Shown here one piece after another: positions 42,309 through 50,919 of a DNA stretch of 55,072 nucleotides (within the stretch, counting starts at the first letter, position 1; each line of letters opens with the position of its first letter). The stretch is from assembly GCA_030527185.1 (NCBI GenBank), contig JAUNBF010000020.1, positions 1-55,072 of the forward strand, read 5' to 3'. Source of the DNA: Planctomycetia bacterium. GTDB taxonomy: Bacteria; Planctomycetota; Planctomycetia; Pirellulales; Thermoguttaceae. The notes under the pieces are model-generated. The model was not told the origin of the DNA. It worked only from the letters and a program-made list of their open reading frames with translations, and searched no databases. A program made the translations under genes and the position numbers.

Positions 42309-44836
42309 AACGAATCGTTTTTTTACTGCTGATATTTTGCTGGGGAAGCCGTTTCGTCTGGGCTTCGGAGGAGGCTTTTCTGGAATCGCTGGCGGAACAT
42401 GGTTTTTTCCGTCTGGCGGAAGTCTATTGCCAGGAACAACTGGCCAAAGAAGGAATTTCGGAGGAGAAACAGCTTCGTCTGACTGCGGAACTTTTGCGTG
42501 TGGGAGCGCAACAGGCACTTTTGGCACCCGATTCCCAACAACCGGCGTGGTGGGAGCGACTTCAGAGGACTTATACGGAAACGTCCCGCCAGTTTTCCGA
42601 GAGTCCATGGCAGGTTTTGCTGGATTATCAGTGGAGCGTTGCGCTTTTGGCACGTTCGCAGCAACTTTGGATACTCTCCCCCCCTTCGGAACCTGGCAAA
42701 GAGGCAGAGGTATCTTCCGATTTCCGAACGTTTCTTCGACAGGCCATTCGGATATTGAAAGAGGCTGAAATTTCGCTACAGTCCGTTTCGTCAACACCAT
42801 TTCAAACTTCCTCAAAAAACTTGGCGGAGATGAAGTCCTGGCAGAAAATTTCGCTTTTACATCAGGTCCGCTTTCAGCTTCTTCAGGCATGGAAATTTCA
42901 GGGAGAGACCTACCCACCGGAAAGTGCCGATCGTTTGCAGGCTCTGGGGCAGGCATTGGAAATGATACCGCTTCTTTCAGGTGCCTGGGAAGGGAGTCTG
43001 CAAAAGTGGATCATTCTGGTGGAGGAGATCACCTGCTATCGTCTGCTGGGAGAAATGGAAAAAGCATGGCGGCGAATAGAGGTTCTGGAAGAGCTTTCCC
43101 TCCCCCCTTCTTTTGCGAGTGATTTACAGGCAGAAAAACTTCGTTACTGGTTGGATAAGAAAAACTATGCCGCCATTCGGGAGTTTTTGAAAACGCATTT
43201 GCGGGAAAAGCGGGTGGGAGAAAACGCGAACTGGGATTACGCACTGCTGGAGGTGACGTTGGCCTTTTGGCAGGAATCTCTGAAAAAGCCGCCGTTGGAA
43301 ACTTCAGAAACCTGGGTACGTGAAAAAGATGTGCGAACCCTTCTGGAACAAATTCGTCAAAAGAATTCGCCATGGTGGGTACGGAAATCGGAGATACTTT
43401 TTGCCGTGACGATACATCGGATGACGCGGGAAGGGACGCTTACGGGAAATTTGCCCATGCAAGTCTGGAGAGCGGAGCAAGCGTGCCGTTCGGGAGATTT
43501 GGAAAAGGCTCTGGCCGCGTGTGAAGAGGCCTGGCAGACTGCTGAAAAAGAGCGAGACAGGGATTCTGCCTGGCAAGTGGGACGCTGGATCGCGGCCATG
43601 CTCTGCACGGAGAAAAAATGGGCCGACGCGGCACGATGGTTTCAGAAAATGAGCGTTGCGTTCCCGGAAGAACCCGACTCGGTGAAAAATCATGCGCTGG
43701 CCATTCAGCTGGTGGAAAAGTGGGTCGATGAGACACTTGAAACGGCTCATTTTGAAAATCGTTCCCAAGAAGTGGAGAACGCGTTGGATCGTTACCAGGA
43801 ACTTTTGGTGGAACATTATCAGCTTTTTGCGGAAAAAGACGAAGAAATTGGAAAAATTCTCAACAAACTGGAAAAACTGACACGGATTCGACAAAAAAAA
43901 GCGGCAAGAGTCGACGTGGCGATGATTCTGGTCGCCAGAACGCAAGGGGACGCGTATCAGGACGCTCTCACGACGGCGGTGGAGGCGTGGGATGATTACC
44001 TGCGAACATTTCCACGTGATAATTCGGAAATGCTGATGAAAACGGTTCAAAAGGCAATTCTCTGGAGTGAGAAGCAAACTTTGCCGCCGCGAGAGTTTCT
44101 GGTGACGTTGGGCTGGCAGTTGGAATTTTTTCCCAAAACCGCCCCTCAAGTGGAACAAAAACTCCGGCCTCGGCTTCAGCACGAACAATGGGATGCCGAA
44201 ACGGAGATTTCCGGGAAAATCCACCTGATTTGGGCGATGGTTTTGCAGGGAAAAAAGGAAATGGCAACGGAGGAACTGCGAAAAATAACCGACACCTCGG
44301 AACAATCCACCGCCCTGTTGCTGGCCATTCTGGAGAAAACCAAAGACCGGGGAAAAGAAAATCTGTCCGAATCGGCTCAGAAACAGTGGGCAACATTGGA
44401 GTGGGAAATTCTTTCACGATTGGATGAACAAAAAATGTCCGCGAAAATGCAAACCGAACTCCTTTTGCAAAAGGCTCGCGTTCTGCGGATTTTGGAAAAA
44501 CAGGAGGAGGCTTATCGACTCTATGAGTATTTGGCGGTACAATTTCCTCATCGGCGTGATGTGCAGACCGAGTGGGGAAGGTTGCTGGTGAACGAGGGAA
44601 TTCGTCGCCAGGATAAAAAGAAATTGGAGCAGGCTCTGGTTCAATGGCGAGAGATTGAGAGCCGGTCAAAAAAAGGAACGGACGCTTGGTTTGAGGCAAA
44701 ATATCAGATAGCGAGAACGTATGTGGCTTTGGATAATGAAGAAAAAGGGATTCAGAGTGTGAAAATGTTACGTGTTTTATATCCACAGATGGGAGGAGAG
44801 AAGTGGAAAAAAAAGTTTGAAAATATTTTACAGTGA
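42305..44836 (+). CDS. Large secreted TPR-like repeat protein of the ExbBD operon
   Basis: 843 residues; the ATG overlaps the second exbD stop by 4 nt. A signal peptide (KRIVFLLLIFCWGSRFVWASEE) exports it. The whole protein is helical with degenerate TPR-type pairs, for example GFFRLAEVYCQEQLAKEG, LEKALAACEEAWQTAEKE, VLRILEKQEEAYRLYEYLAVQFPH and ALDNEEKGIQSVKMLRVLYP. It has no catalytic motif. Its tight coupling to the ExbB/ExbD genes suggests that it is the periplasmic partner energised by them, taking the place of TonB or TolA/Pal; this is inference. A weak terminator-like structure follows the stop codon. Confidence 0.8.
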   Translation: MKRIVFLLLIFCWGSRFVWASEEAFLESLAEHGFFRLAEVYCQEQLAKEGISEEKQLRLTAELLRVGAQQALLAPDSQQPAWWERLQRTYTETSRQFSESPWQVLLDYQWSVALLARSQQLWILSPPSEPGKEAEVSSDFRTFLRQAIRILKEAEISLQSVSSTPFQTSSKNLAEMKSWQKISLLHQVRFQLLQAWKFQGETYPPESADRLQALGQALEMIPLLSGAWEGSLQKWIILVEEITCYRLLGEMEKAWRRIEVLEELSLPPSFASDLQAEKLRYWLDKKNYAAIREFLKTHLREKRVGENANWDYALLEVTLAFWQESLKKPPLETSETWVREKDVRTLLEQIRQKNSPWWVRKSEILFAVTIHRMTREGTLTGNLPMQVWRAEQACRSGDLEKALAACEEAWQTAEKERDRDSAWQVGRWIAAMLCTEKKWADAARWFQKMSVAFPEEPDSVKNHALAIQLVEKWVDETLETAHFENRSQEVENALDRYQELLVEHYQLFAEKDEEIGKILNKLEKLTRIRQKKAARVDVAMILVARTQGDAYQDALTTAVEAWDDYLRTFPRDNSEMLMKTVQKAILWSEKQTLPPREFLVTLGWQLEFFPKTAPQVEQKLRPRLQHEQWDAETEISGKIHLIWAMVLQGKKEMATEELRKITDTSEQSTALLLAILEKTKDRGKENLSESAQKQWATLEWEILSRLDEQKMSAKMQTELLLQKARVLRILEKQEEAYRLYEYLAVQFPHRRDVQTEWGRLLVNEGIRRQDKKKLEQALVQWREIESRSKKGTDAWFEAKYQIARTYVALDNEEKGIQSVKMLRVLYPQMGGEKWKKKFENILQ

Positions 44837-45273
44837 TTGGGGAGTGACTTCAAGATGTGTGTCATTTTGCAACACTGCATTTTTTTGATGTATCAAAATG
44901 AAACATTCGGTAGGAGGAAGTTTTTTTCGCAGAGGTGTCGAAAACAGAATGACAAGAAATAAAAAACGGACGAAGCAGTTGGGGGGCTACTCCATCCGTC
45001 GAAAAAGGCAGTCATAAACGAAATAAGCCAACTCAAAAGAAACCGGCTATTTCTAAATCTTCCGCAAAACTTGGGGGAGAATCACGGAAAGGACCACCCA
45101 AATAAGGAAAATCTCTGAAAACAAAGATTGGATTTTTGATTCCCCCGCCGCTCTGGGGAAAAAGCGACGAGGGTTTCATGGGGTGACACATACTTTCGCA
45201 GTTTCGATAGATATATATGCAAACCGCGTGCCAATCGCAAATTTTTTTAATTTTTTAGAAATCGAGGAAAAAC
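44837..45273. other. Non-coding gap between the ExbBD operon and the FAH gene
   Basis: About 437 bp. Just after the stop there is a weak stem around 44855-44887 ending in a T run. A 7-bp dyad TTTTGAT/ATCAAAA with a 2-bp gap lies at 44883-44898, and an imperfect hairpin around AAATAAGCC/GGCTATTT near 45020-45054. No promoter with two good boxes was found for the FAH gene; an A/T run before its GAGG site could hold one. No RNA gene recognised. Confidence 0.4.
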
Positions 45274-46137
45274 ATGAAACTTCAAACGTACCAGGCTTCT
45301 TCGGAAGCGAGGGTGGCCATCCAGACTCCTCAGGGACTGATCGACATCCAGAAAGCCCAACCGCAACTCCCTTCGGACATCCAGACCCTTCTGGGAATGG
45401 AGGGTTGGCTGGAAAAAGTTCAGGAACTTCGCAAACAACCCGGTCTCCCAGTCATTCCAGTGGAAACGGTGACTCTTTTGCCTGTCATTCCCCATCCTGA
45501 AAAAATTATTTGCGTGGGGTTGAATTATGCCGACCATGCTGCCGAAACAGGAGACCAGATTCCTGAAATCCCGGTCATTTTCAACAAGTTTCCCACCGCT
45601 GTGGCAGGCCAGGATGCCGTTGTTCCTATTCCCAGGGGGGTTCGGAAGATGGATTACGAGGCGGAACTGGTCGTGGTCATGGGAAAAGGAGGAAGAAATA
45701 TAAATCGGCAGGAGGCCTGGAAACATATCGCCGGATTTTGCTGCGGTAACGACCTTTCGGCTCGCGACTGGCAATTCCTCCCCCCTGCCCGGCAGTGGTT
45801 CATCGGCAAAACTTTCGACGGATTTGCTCCCATTGGCCCATCCCTCACAACAGTCGACGAAATTCCCCAACCTGCTCATCTCGATATTTCCATGAAAGTC
45901 AATGGGGAATGCCTCCAGAATTCCAACACTTCCCAATTCATTTTCGACATTCCATTCCTTATCGAATGGATTTCGCAGGTCGCAACACTTTGCCCAGGCG
46001 ATTTGATTTTCACCGGAACGCCGCCAGGTGTCGGAATGGGAAAAAATCCGCCACGTTATCTGAAAGAAGGGGATATTTGCGAAGTCGAAATTGAGAAAAT
46101 TGGTATTTTACGAACAAAAATCGGAAAAACAAGATAA
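45274..46137 (+). CDS. Fumarylacetoacetate-hydrolase (FAH) family protein
   Basis: 287 residues, ATG 45274 after GAGGAAAAAC. The C-terminal FAH fold is clear from PHPEKIICVGLNYADHAAE onward. Metal ligands fall in DYEAELVVVMGK, and the segment GFCCGNDLSARDWQ and the later GFAPIGPSLTT and GDLIFTGTPPGVGMG are typical. Members open or decarboxylate dioxo-acids or act as tautomerases, for example 2-hydroxyhepta-2,4-diene-1,7-dioate isomerase or oxaloacetate tautomerase. Substrate cannot be deduced from the sequence. The N-terminal 70 residues are the usual small lid domain. It ends 6 bp from the convergent hpnH-like gene. Confidence 0.9.
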   Translation: MKLQTYQASSEARVAIQTPQGLIDIQKAQPQLPSDIQTLLGMEGWLEKVQELRKQPGLPVIPVETVTLLPVIPHPEKIICVGLNYADHAAETGDQIPEIPVIFNKFPTAVAGQDAVVPIPRGVRKMDYEAELVVVMGKGGRNINRQEAWKHIAGFCCGNDLSARDWQFLPPARQWFIGKTFDGFAPIGPSLTTVDEIPQPAHLDISMKVNGECLQNSNTSQFIFDIPFLIEWISQVATLCPGDLIFTGTPPGVGMGKNPPRYLKEGDICEVEIEKIGILRTKIGKTR

Positions 46138-46143
46138 CCATTA

Positions 46144-47166
46144 TCAAAACATCTGCCACCAGGCCATGCGGAGAGCTTGCCAAAGATTTTCGTTTGTTAC
46201 CAGAACGGCACCCGGTTCAAAGCCGCAGTGCATCATGCAGTTCCGGCAGCGAGGGTCGGAACCTTGCGGACCGTACTGTTCCCAAGGCGTTTTTTCCAAC
46301 ATCTCTTCCCACGTCGGATAATGCGCATCGGTCAAAAGATAGCAGGGAGACTTCCAGCCGCAGACATTGCGCGTCGGGTTCGCCCACGTCGCGCAGGGAA
46401 GCTCCCGTCGGCCGGTGAGAAAATCCATGTAGAGCGGCGTTGTCACCAGCCGACATCCACGCAGACGTTTTTCCAGTTCCCGAAACTTCTCGTGTACCTC
46501 GGCCCGTTGCAAAAACAACTCTTCGGAGGTCGGCTCGTCAAAGGTTTCGTAGGAAAACGCCGGTGCCAGCATTAGCCCACGCACGCCCACCGATTCGAGA
46601 AATTCGCAGAGTTGGACGATTTCCTCCACCGACGATTCTTTGTACAGCGTCGTGTTGGTGCAGACCTGAAAACCTGCCGCGACTGCCGCTTGAATCCCTT
46701 CCACCGCCGCGTCGAAAACTCCTTCCCGCCCGGTCGAAGCGTCGTGATTGGCAGCCAGCCCGTCCAGATGAACGTTGATGAAAAAGCGGCTTGTGGGACG
46801 AAAAATCGTCGATTCCACACTCTTTTTCAGCAACAGTCCATTGGTACAAAGGTACACATGCCGTTTCTGCACGTCCGTCAAACCTCGCACCAACGCCCCA
46901 ATTTCCGGGTACAGCAACGGTTCGCCGCCACAGACACTGACAATCGGAGCCCCACACGCGGAGGCCGAGTCGAAACATTCTTCCAGACTCAACCTCTCCC
47001 GCAAATGGTCGGCATATTCCCGAATCCGCCCACAGCCGGTACAGTGAAGATTGCACTGGAAAAGGGGTTCCAGCATCAACACCAACGGATAACGCCGGAC
47101 ACCGGCCAGACGTTTCCGCAAAATGTACCGTCCCATCGACAGTGTGAGCGAAAGGGGAAATCGCAT
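46144..47166 (-). CDS. hpnH: HpnH-like radical SAM protein (hopanoid side-chain enzyme)
   Basis: 340 residues; ATG 47166 follows GGGAG. The N-terminus RYPLVLMLEPLFQCNLHCTGC carries the radical SAM motif C38-x3-C42-x2-C45, followed by SVCGGEPLLYPEIGALV. The C-terminal part with CATWANPTRNVCGWKSPCYL and DPRCRNCMMHCGFEP is the extra Cys-rich domain (DUF3463 type) of HpnH. HpnH adds adenosyl to hopene to begin the extended hopanoid side chain. The gene follows rseP by 19 bp, in the order dxr, rseP, hpnH. dxr feeds isoprenoid precursors, so the cluster links hopanoid supply with an envelope protease. Confidence 0.88.
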   Translation of the reverse strand: MRFPLSLTLSMGRYILRKRLAGVRRYPLVLMLEPLFQCNLHCTGCGRIREYADHLRERLSLEECFDSASACGAPIVSVCGGEPLLYPEIGALVRGLTDVQKRHVYLCTNGLLLKKSVESTIFRPTSRFFINVHLDGLAANHDASTGREGVFDAAVEGIQAAVAAGFQVCTNTTLYKESSVEEIVQLCEFLESVGVRGLMLAPAFSYETFDEPTSEELFLQRAEVHEKFRELEKRLRGCRLVTTPLYMDFLTGRRELPCATWANPTRNVCGWKSPCYLLTDAHYPTWEEMLEKTPWEQYGPQGSDPRCRNCMMHCGFEPGAVLVTNENLWQALRMAWWQMF

Positions 47167-47185
47167 TTTTCACTCCCGGAAAAAA

Positions 47186-49387
47186 TTACAATCGGGAAAT
47201 GAATCCCAAATCCAATGCAAACACAAAAATTGTCAATCCCAGGAACAACAACAGCCCGGCATACGTCAACGCAATCATCACGTTTTCATTCGGCGCCCGA
47301 CCGGTAATCCCTTCGTAAAGGAGGAAGACGACGTGACCACCATCCAAAACCGGAATCGGCAACAGGTTCATCACCGCCAGGTTCGCGCTAATCAGGCACG
47401 AGAACATCAGCAACGTCGCCAGTCCGTCGCTGGCCGAATGGTAAGCCATTTGCGCGATCAGAACCGGACCGCCCAGCCCTTTGACGGAAACCTGCCCGGA
47501 GAAGAGCTTTTCCAGCATCCGAAAAACCATCGTCAGCGAACTCCACGTCTCACGTCCGCCCAAAACGATTGATTCGCCCAATCCCTCATGAATGAATTCC
47601 CGTCTCGCCTCAAAAATCAGCCCCTTGTTCAAAACGTAGGCATCGGCGTACTCGGAAAGAGGGAGTTTGTACTCCGAAATTTTGCCGTTTCGATCGACTC
47701 TCAGTTGGACATACGTATTGATCAGCGGAAATTTCTGAATCCACTCATCGTAAACCAGCGGAATCATGCACGCTTCCGGTCGGAACGTGAACCAATCGGT
47801 CTGGGTGGAAAAATGTTTCCGAAAAACCTCTTCCCGCTTCGACAACTCCGCGTTAGGGGGCAATTCATGCAGAATCTGGATGGCACGAATCACGTCTCCC
47901 GGCTGAATCCCCACTTTTTCCGCCTCGGACTGTGGCAAAACGGAGGCCACTTTTTCCGACGGATAGAACGAAAGCCCCAGTTCGGGAATCACCACGCCGC
48001 TGCCCGGCATGTTCGTCATCGCGGGAATCCCCTCCTTTTGCAAGGCCATTTCCACAACTTCTTCTTTTCCATCCGCTTTCCGAATTTGCACCCGAATCGA
48101 ATCCTGGTTCCGGGAAAGCTGATGAATCCGAAACGCCAACGTCATCGGGTCGCCGATGGGCTGCATCACACCATCGATTTCCAGTCCCAGCAGTTGGTCT
48201 CCCGCCACGATTCCCGCCTGCCGTGCTGGCGACGGACCATCCGCTTCCAGACGGGTTCCCTGCACCCCTCTCATCTCCAGAACAACGCCAAAATTCCGCC
48301 CTCGCTGTGGTTCCAGCGTCACTTCCACGAACGTCGCACCATTGAGATAATCTTCCCGCAAACGTTCCCAACCTGCCACATCGTCTCGGGAGAGTTTTTT
48401 CAGCGTTTCCCTCCACTGTGCCCGTGCTTCCGGCGTGGGGCGGGCAAAACGGAACGTTATTTTCTCCCCCAACATTTTCTGGATCGCTTTCTGATAATCC
48501 AGATAATCCTTCACCGGCTGTCGATTGACTTCCACCAGCATGTCGCCTGCGTGCAACTTGTCCTCCGCGTCAAATCCCGATGTCGGCATGACCGAAATTC
48601 CCTCCGACAACACCAACAACGAAGATGAGGTCGCTCCCAACAAAGGTGCCAGCGTATATTTTTTCGGAAACGCTTCCGTCAAAAGAGGAGCCTCATAACC
48701 GTTCCGCCGATAAACGACCGGGACACCTTTTTCCAGTTCGCTTCCCAACGTCACGTTTTTCGGAATGTCGTCAAAATAGCGGAGTTCGTTGCCATGAATC
48801 GACAAAAGCGTATCTTCCGCCTGCAAACCCGCTTCCCACGCCGCCTGACCCGCTGCCACGTTCCCGATCACCGGTGGTGCCTTGTACGTTCCCAGCATGA
48901 AGGCCACGACCGCTGCCAGAAACGCGAAAATCACGTTCATCGTCACGCCTGCCACGATAATCGCCAGTCGCTGTGGAACGCTTTTCGACTGGTAACTTCG
49001 CGGATCGTTCAACATCTTTTCCGCTTCCGCAATCTGTTCTTCCGAAAGGAGCGTTTCCTTATCCACCGGCGCGTCGGCATTTTTGGCCAACAATTCCCGT
49101 GCCGCCTTGGCCTTTTCCAGACGCTCTTTCAGCTCTCCCGGATTGTCTTCCTGACCGAGCATTTTCACATAGCCGCCCAGAGGAAAAATGCCAATCCCGT
49201 ACTCCGTTTCGCCATACTTGAACTTCAGCAGTTTCAACCCGAAAAAGTCAAACCCGATGTAAAATTTATCGCAACGCACACCGCAAGCCTTGGCCACCAG
49301 AAAGTGTCCCAACTCGTGTACGAAAATAATCAATCCCAACGCGATGGCACAAAGAAGTACCGCTTTCCAAAACATAATGTCCAACAT
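47186..49387 (-). CDS. rseP: RIP/site-2 zinc metalloprotease
   Basis: 733 residues, much longer than the about 450 of E. coli RseP. The zinc motif HELGH is at residues 24-28 in the first membrane helix, and NLLPIPVLDGGHVVFLL near the C-terminus supplies the third ligand in LDG. A KSVPQRLAIIVAGVTMN helix lies between. The extra length is periplasmic: about three PDZ-like segments (for example GNVAAGQAAWEAGLQAEDTLLSIHG, SGFDAEDKLHAGDMLVEVN, PARQAGIVAGDQLLGLEIDG, and SEAEKVGIQPGDVIRAI). It cuts membrane-bound anti-sigma factors or signal-peptide remnants inside the membrane. ATG 49387 has AGAGGG about 12 nt upstream. It lies between dxr (49 bp upstream) and hpnH. Confidence 0.93.
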   Translation of the reverse strand: MLDIMFWKAVLLCAIALGLIIFVHELGHFLVAKACGVRCDKFYIGFDFFGLKLLKFKYGETEYGIGIFPLGGYVKMLGQEDNPGELKERLEKAKAARELLAKNADAPVDKETLLSEEQIAEAEKMLNDPRSYQSKSVPQRLAIIVAGVTMNVIFAFLAAVVAFMLGTYKAPPVIGNVAAGQAAWEAGLQAEDTLLSIHGNELRYFDDIPKNVTLGSELEKGVPVVYRRNGYEAPLLTEAFPKKYTLAPLLGATSSSLLVLSEGISVMPTSGFDAEDKLHAGDMLVEVNRQPVKDYLDYQKAIQKMLGEKITFRFARPTPEARAQWRETLKKLSRDDVAGWERLREDYLNGATFVEVTLEPQRGRNFGVVLEMRGVQGTRLEADGPSPARQAGIVAGDQLLGLEIDGVMQPIGDPMTLAFRIHQLSRNQDSIRVQIRKADGKEEVVEMALQKEGIPAMTNMPGSGVVIPELGLSFYPSEKVASVLPQSEAEKVGIQPGDVIRAIQILHELPPNAELSKREEVFRKHFSTQTDWFTFRPEACMIPLVYDEWIQKFPLINTYVQLRVDRNGKISEYKLPLSEYADAYVLNKGLIFEARREFIHEGLGESIVLGGRETWSSLTMVFRMLEKLFSGQVSVKGLGGPVLIAQMAYHSASDGLATLLMFSCLISANLAVMNLLPIPVLDGGHVVFLLYEGITGRAPNENVMIALTYAGLLLFLGLTIFVFALDLGFISRL

Positions 49388-49436
49388 CGATAAAAGAACC
49401 CTCTCTTTTAATGATTAATGAATTAATGATTCTTGA

Positions 49437-50600
49437 TTAATGATTTAGTGGTCGGTGGTTGGGGTTGGTTAGGTCTTGCCGGTATTTTTCGTCCAGGGCA
49501 ATCAACTCTTCCAGGGTGGGGTCGGCATGATAGTCATGCTCCTCCACCCGACGACGAACCCACGGAACGATTTCATCGAACCGTAGCCGTCCCTGACAAA
49601 ACGCCTCGACCGCCAATTCATTCGCCACATTGAGTACCGTTCCTGCCGTGCCACCCCAACGGGCCACCTCCAGCCCCAGTCGCAACGCGTCGTAACGGGC
49701 TTCCGAAGTGGGAGGCAAAAATTCCCACTGAAACGCCTGCGTCCAATCCATCCGTCGCGTCGGGCCTCCCGCCACACGCTGCGGATAACATAGCGCATAC
49801 TGAATCGGCAACCGCATGTCCGGCGGACTCATCTGCGCCAAAACCGCTCCGTCGCGAAATTCCACCATCGAATGCACCACCGACTGCGGATGAATCATCA
49901 CCGCCAGTTGCTCCGCACGAAGGTCAAAAAGCCAGCGTGCCTCGATAATTTCCAACGCCTTATTCATTAACGACGCCGAGTCCAGCGTCACCTTCGCCCC
50001 CATGTTCCACGTCGGATGTTGCAGGGCAGCTTCCAGCGTCACGTTTCGCAAATCCTCTTCCCGCCAACGCAAAAAAGGACCGCCACTGGCCGTGAGAATG
50101 ACACGCTCGACCTCTTCCCGCCTGCCACTGTGGAGTGCCTGAAAAATCGCACTGTGTTCGCTGTCCACGGGAAGGATTTCCGCCCGCGTCTCCTTCCGAA
50201 GTCGGGAAACGATGGCTCCTCCCATCACCAGGCTCTCTTTATTCGCAAGCGCCACCCGTTTTCCTGCCGCGACAGCCGCCACTGTACTCTCCAGACCGGC
50301 TCGTCCCACAATCGCACAGACGACAATATCGATTTCCGTTTCCTGTGCCACCTGTGTCAGTGCCGAATGCCCGACGCACAATTCGCACCCCGCCGGCAAA
50401 TCCCACGCAAATCCCCGCGCCGCGTTTTCATCCGTCACCACCACCCACCGTGGCCGAAACTGTTTGGCCTGTTGTTGCAGCAACTCCAGATTCCGATTGC
50501 CCGAAAGTGCCAACACCTGAAAACCGTCCAGTGCCGCCACCACGTCCAGCGTATTTCGTCCGATACTTCCCGTGGAACCAAACAGGGCTATTTTCTTCAT
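49437..50600 (-). CDS. dxr: 1-deoxy-D-xylulose 5-phosphate reductoisomerase
   Basis: 387 residues from ATG 50600 (MKKIALFGSTGSIGRNTLDV), with GCGG upstream; an earlier GTG would add six residues before the conserved start. The NADPH-binding GSTGSIG lies at residues 8-14, followed by LANKESLVMGG, LPVDSEHSAIFQ (metal/substrate Asp and Glu), and the C-terminal region PTWNMGAKVTLDSASLMNKALEIIEARWLF. DXR converts deoxyxylulose phosphate to methylerythritol phosphate, the committed step of isoprenoid synthesis. It is the first gene of a dxr-rseP-hpnH transcript with an extended -10 promoter. Confidence 0.97.
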   Translation of the reverse strand: MKKIALFGSTGSIGRNTLDVVAALDGFQVLALSGNRNLELLQQQAKQFRPRWVVVTDENAARGFAWDLPAGCELCVGHSALTQVAQETEIDIVVCAIVGRAGLESTVAAVAAGKRVALANKESLVMGGAIVSRLRKETRAEILPVDSEHSAIFQALHSGRREEVERVILTASGGPFLRWREEDLRNVTLEAALQHPTWNMGAKVTLDSASLMNKALEIIEARWLFDLRAEQLAVMIHPQSVVHSMVEFRDGAVLAQMSPPDMRLPIQYALCYPQRVAGGPTRRMDWTQAFQWEFLPPTSEARYDALRLGLEVARWGGTAGTVLNVANELAVEAFCQGRLRFDEIVPWVRRRVEEHDYHADPTLEELIALDEKYRQDLTNPNHRPLNH

Positions 50601-50675
50601 TTTTCCGCAATCACACACTTCTCTCCCTCGTTGCCAAACCTCAAACAGCCCATCGGGAGTTCAAAATAATCAGCC

Positions 50676-50684
50676 ATTATACCA
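50676..50684 (-). promoter_or_regulatory. Extended -10 promoter of the dxr operon
   Basis: On the minus strand TGGTATAAT (50684-50676), a perfect -10 hexamer with the TGn extension. A poor -35 (TGTGAG) sits 17 bp upstream. Predicted start near 50669, leader of about 69 nt. Confidence 0.6.
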
Positions 50685-50776
50685 GAAATCCGTCTTTTCT
50701 CACAGGGGCGGGTTCCTCTTTCGGAAGTCTCAAAAAAAGTGACCACAAACTTGGGTTAACTGATAATTACTTGGTG

Positions 50777-50810
50777 CTGGAGCACTTCTAAAAAAATTCT
50801 CTTCTTTTTC
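50777..50810 (+). repeat. 36-nt motif, copy 2
   Basis: Starts CTGGAGCACTTCTAAAAAAA; matches 1234-1269 at 32 of 36 aligned positions. See copy 1. Confidence 0.4.
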
Positions 50811-50830
50811 CCTAACTCATCTTATCGATA

Positions 50831-50869
50831 ATCCCTGTTTCCAGTATCCGCCGAGAAGGAAGCAGGGAT
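50831..50869. terminator. 12-bp hairpin between the HEAT-like gene and dxr
   Basis: ATCCCTGTTTCC (50831-50842) pairs with GGAAGCAGGGAT (50858-50869), one G-T wobble, 15-nt loop. There is no T run on either side, so it may stabilise a 3' end or be a protein site rather than an intrinsic terminator. Confidence 0.4.
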
Positions 50870-50919
50870 GGAAATACGGTATAAACACTCATCATTATCA
50901 ATGAAACAAAGTACCAGGT

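Larger units (their letters stand above)
50601..50919. other. Non-coding gap upstream of dxr
   Basis: About 319 bp. It holds the dxr promoter at 50676-50684, the second copy of the 36-nt motif at 50777-50810 and the 12-bp hairpin at 50831-50869. No gene recognised. Confidence 0.5.

Noticed and set aside
44837..45273. Non-coding RNA or riboswitch in the gap before the FAH gene
   Set aside because: Only short imperfect stems; no recognised riboswitch core and no clear promoter or terminator frame.
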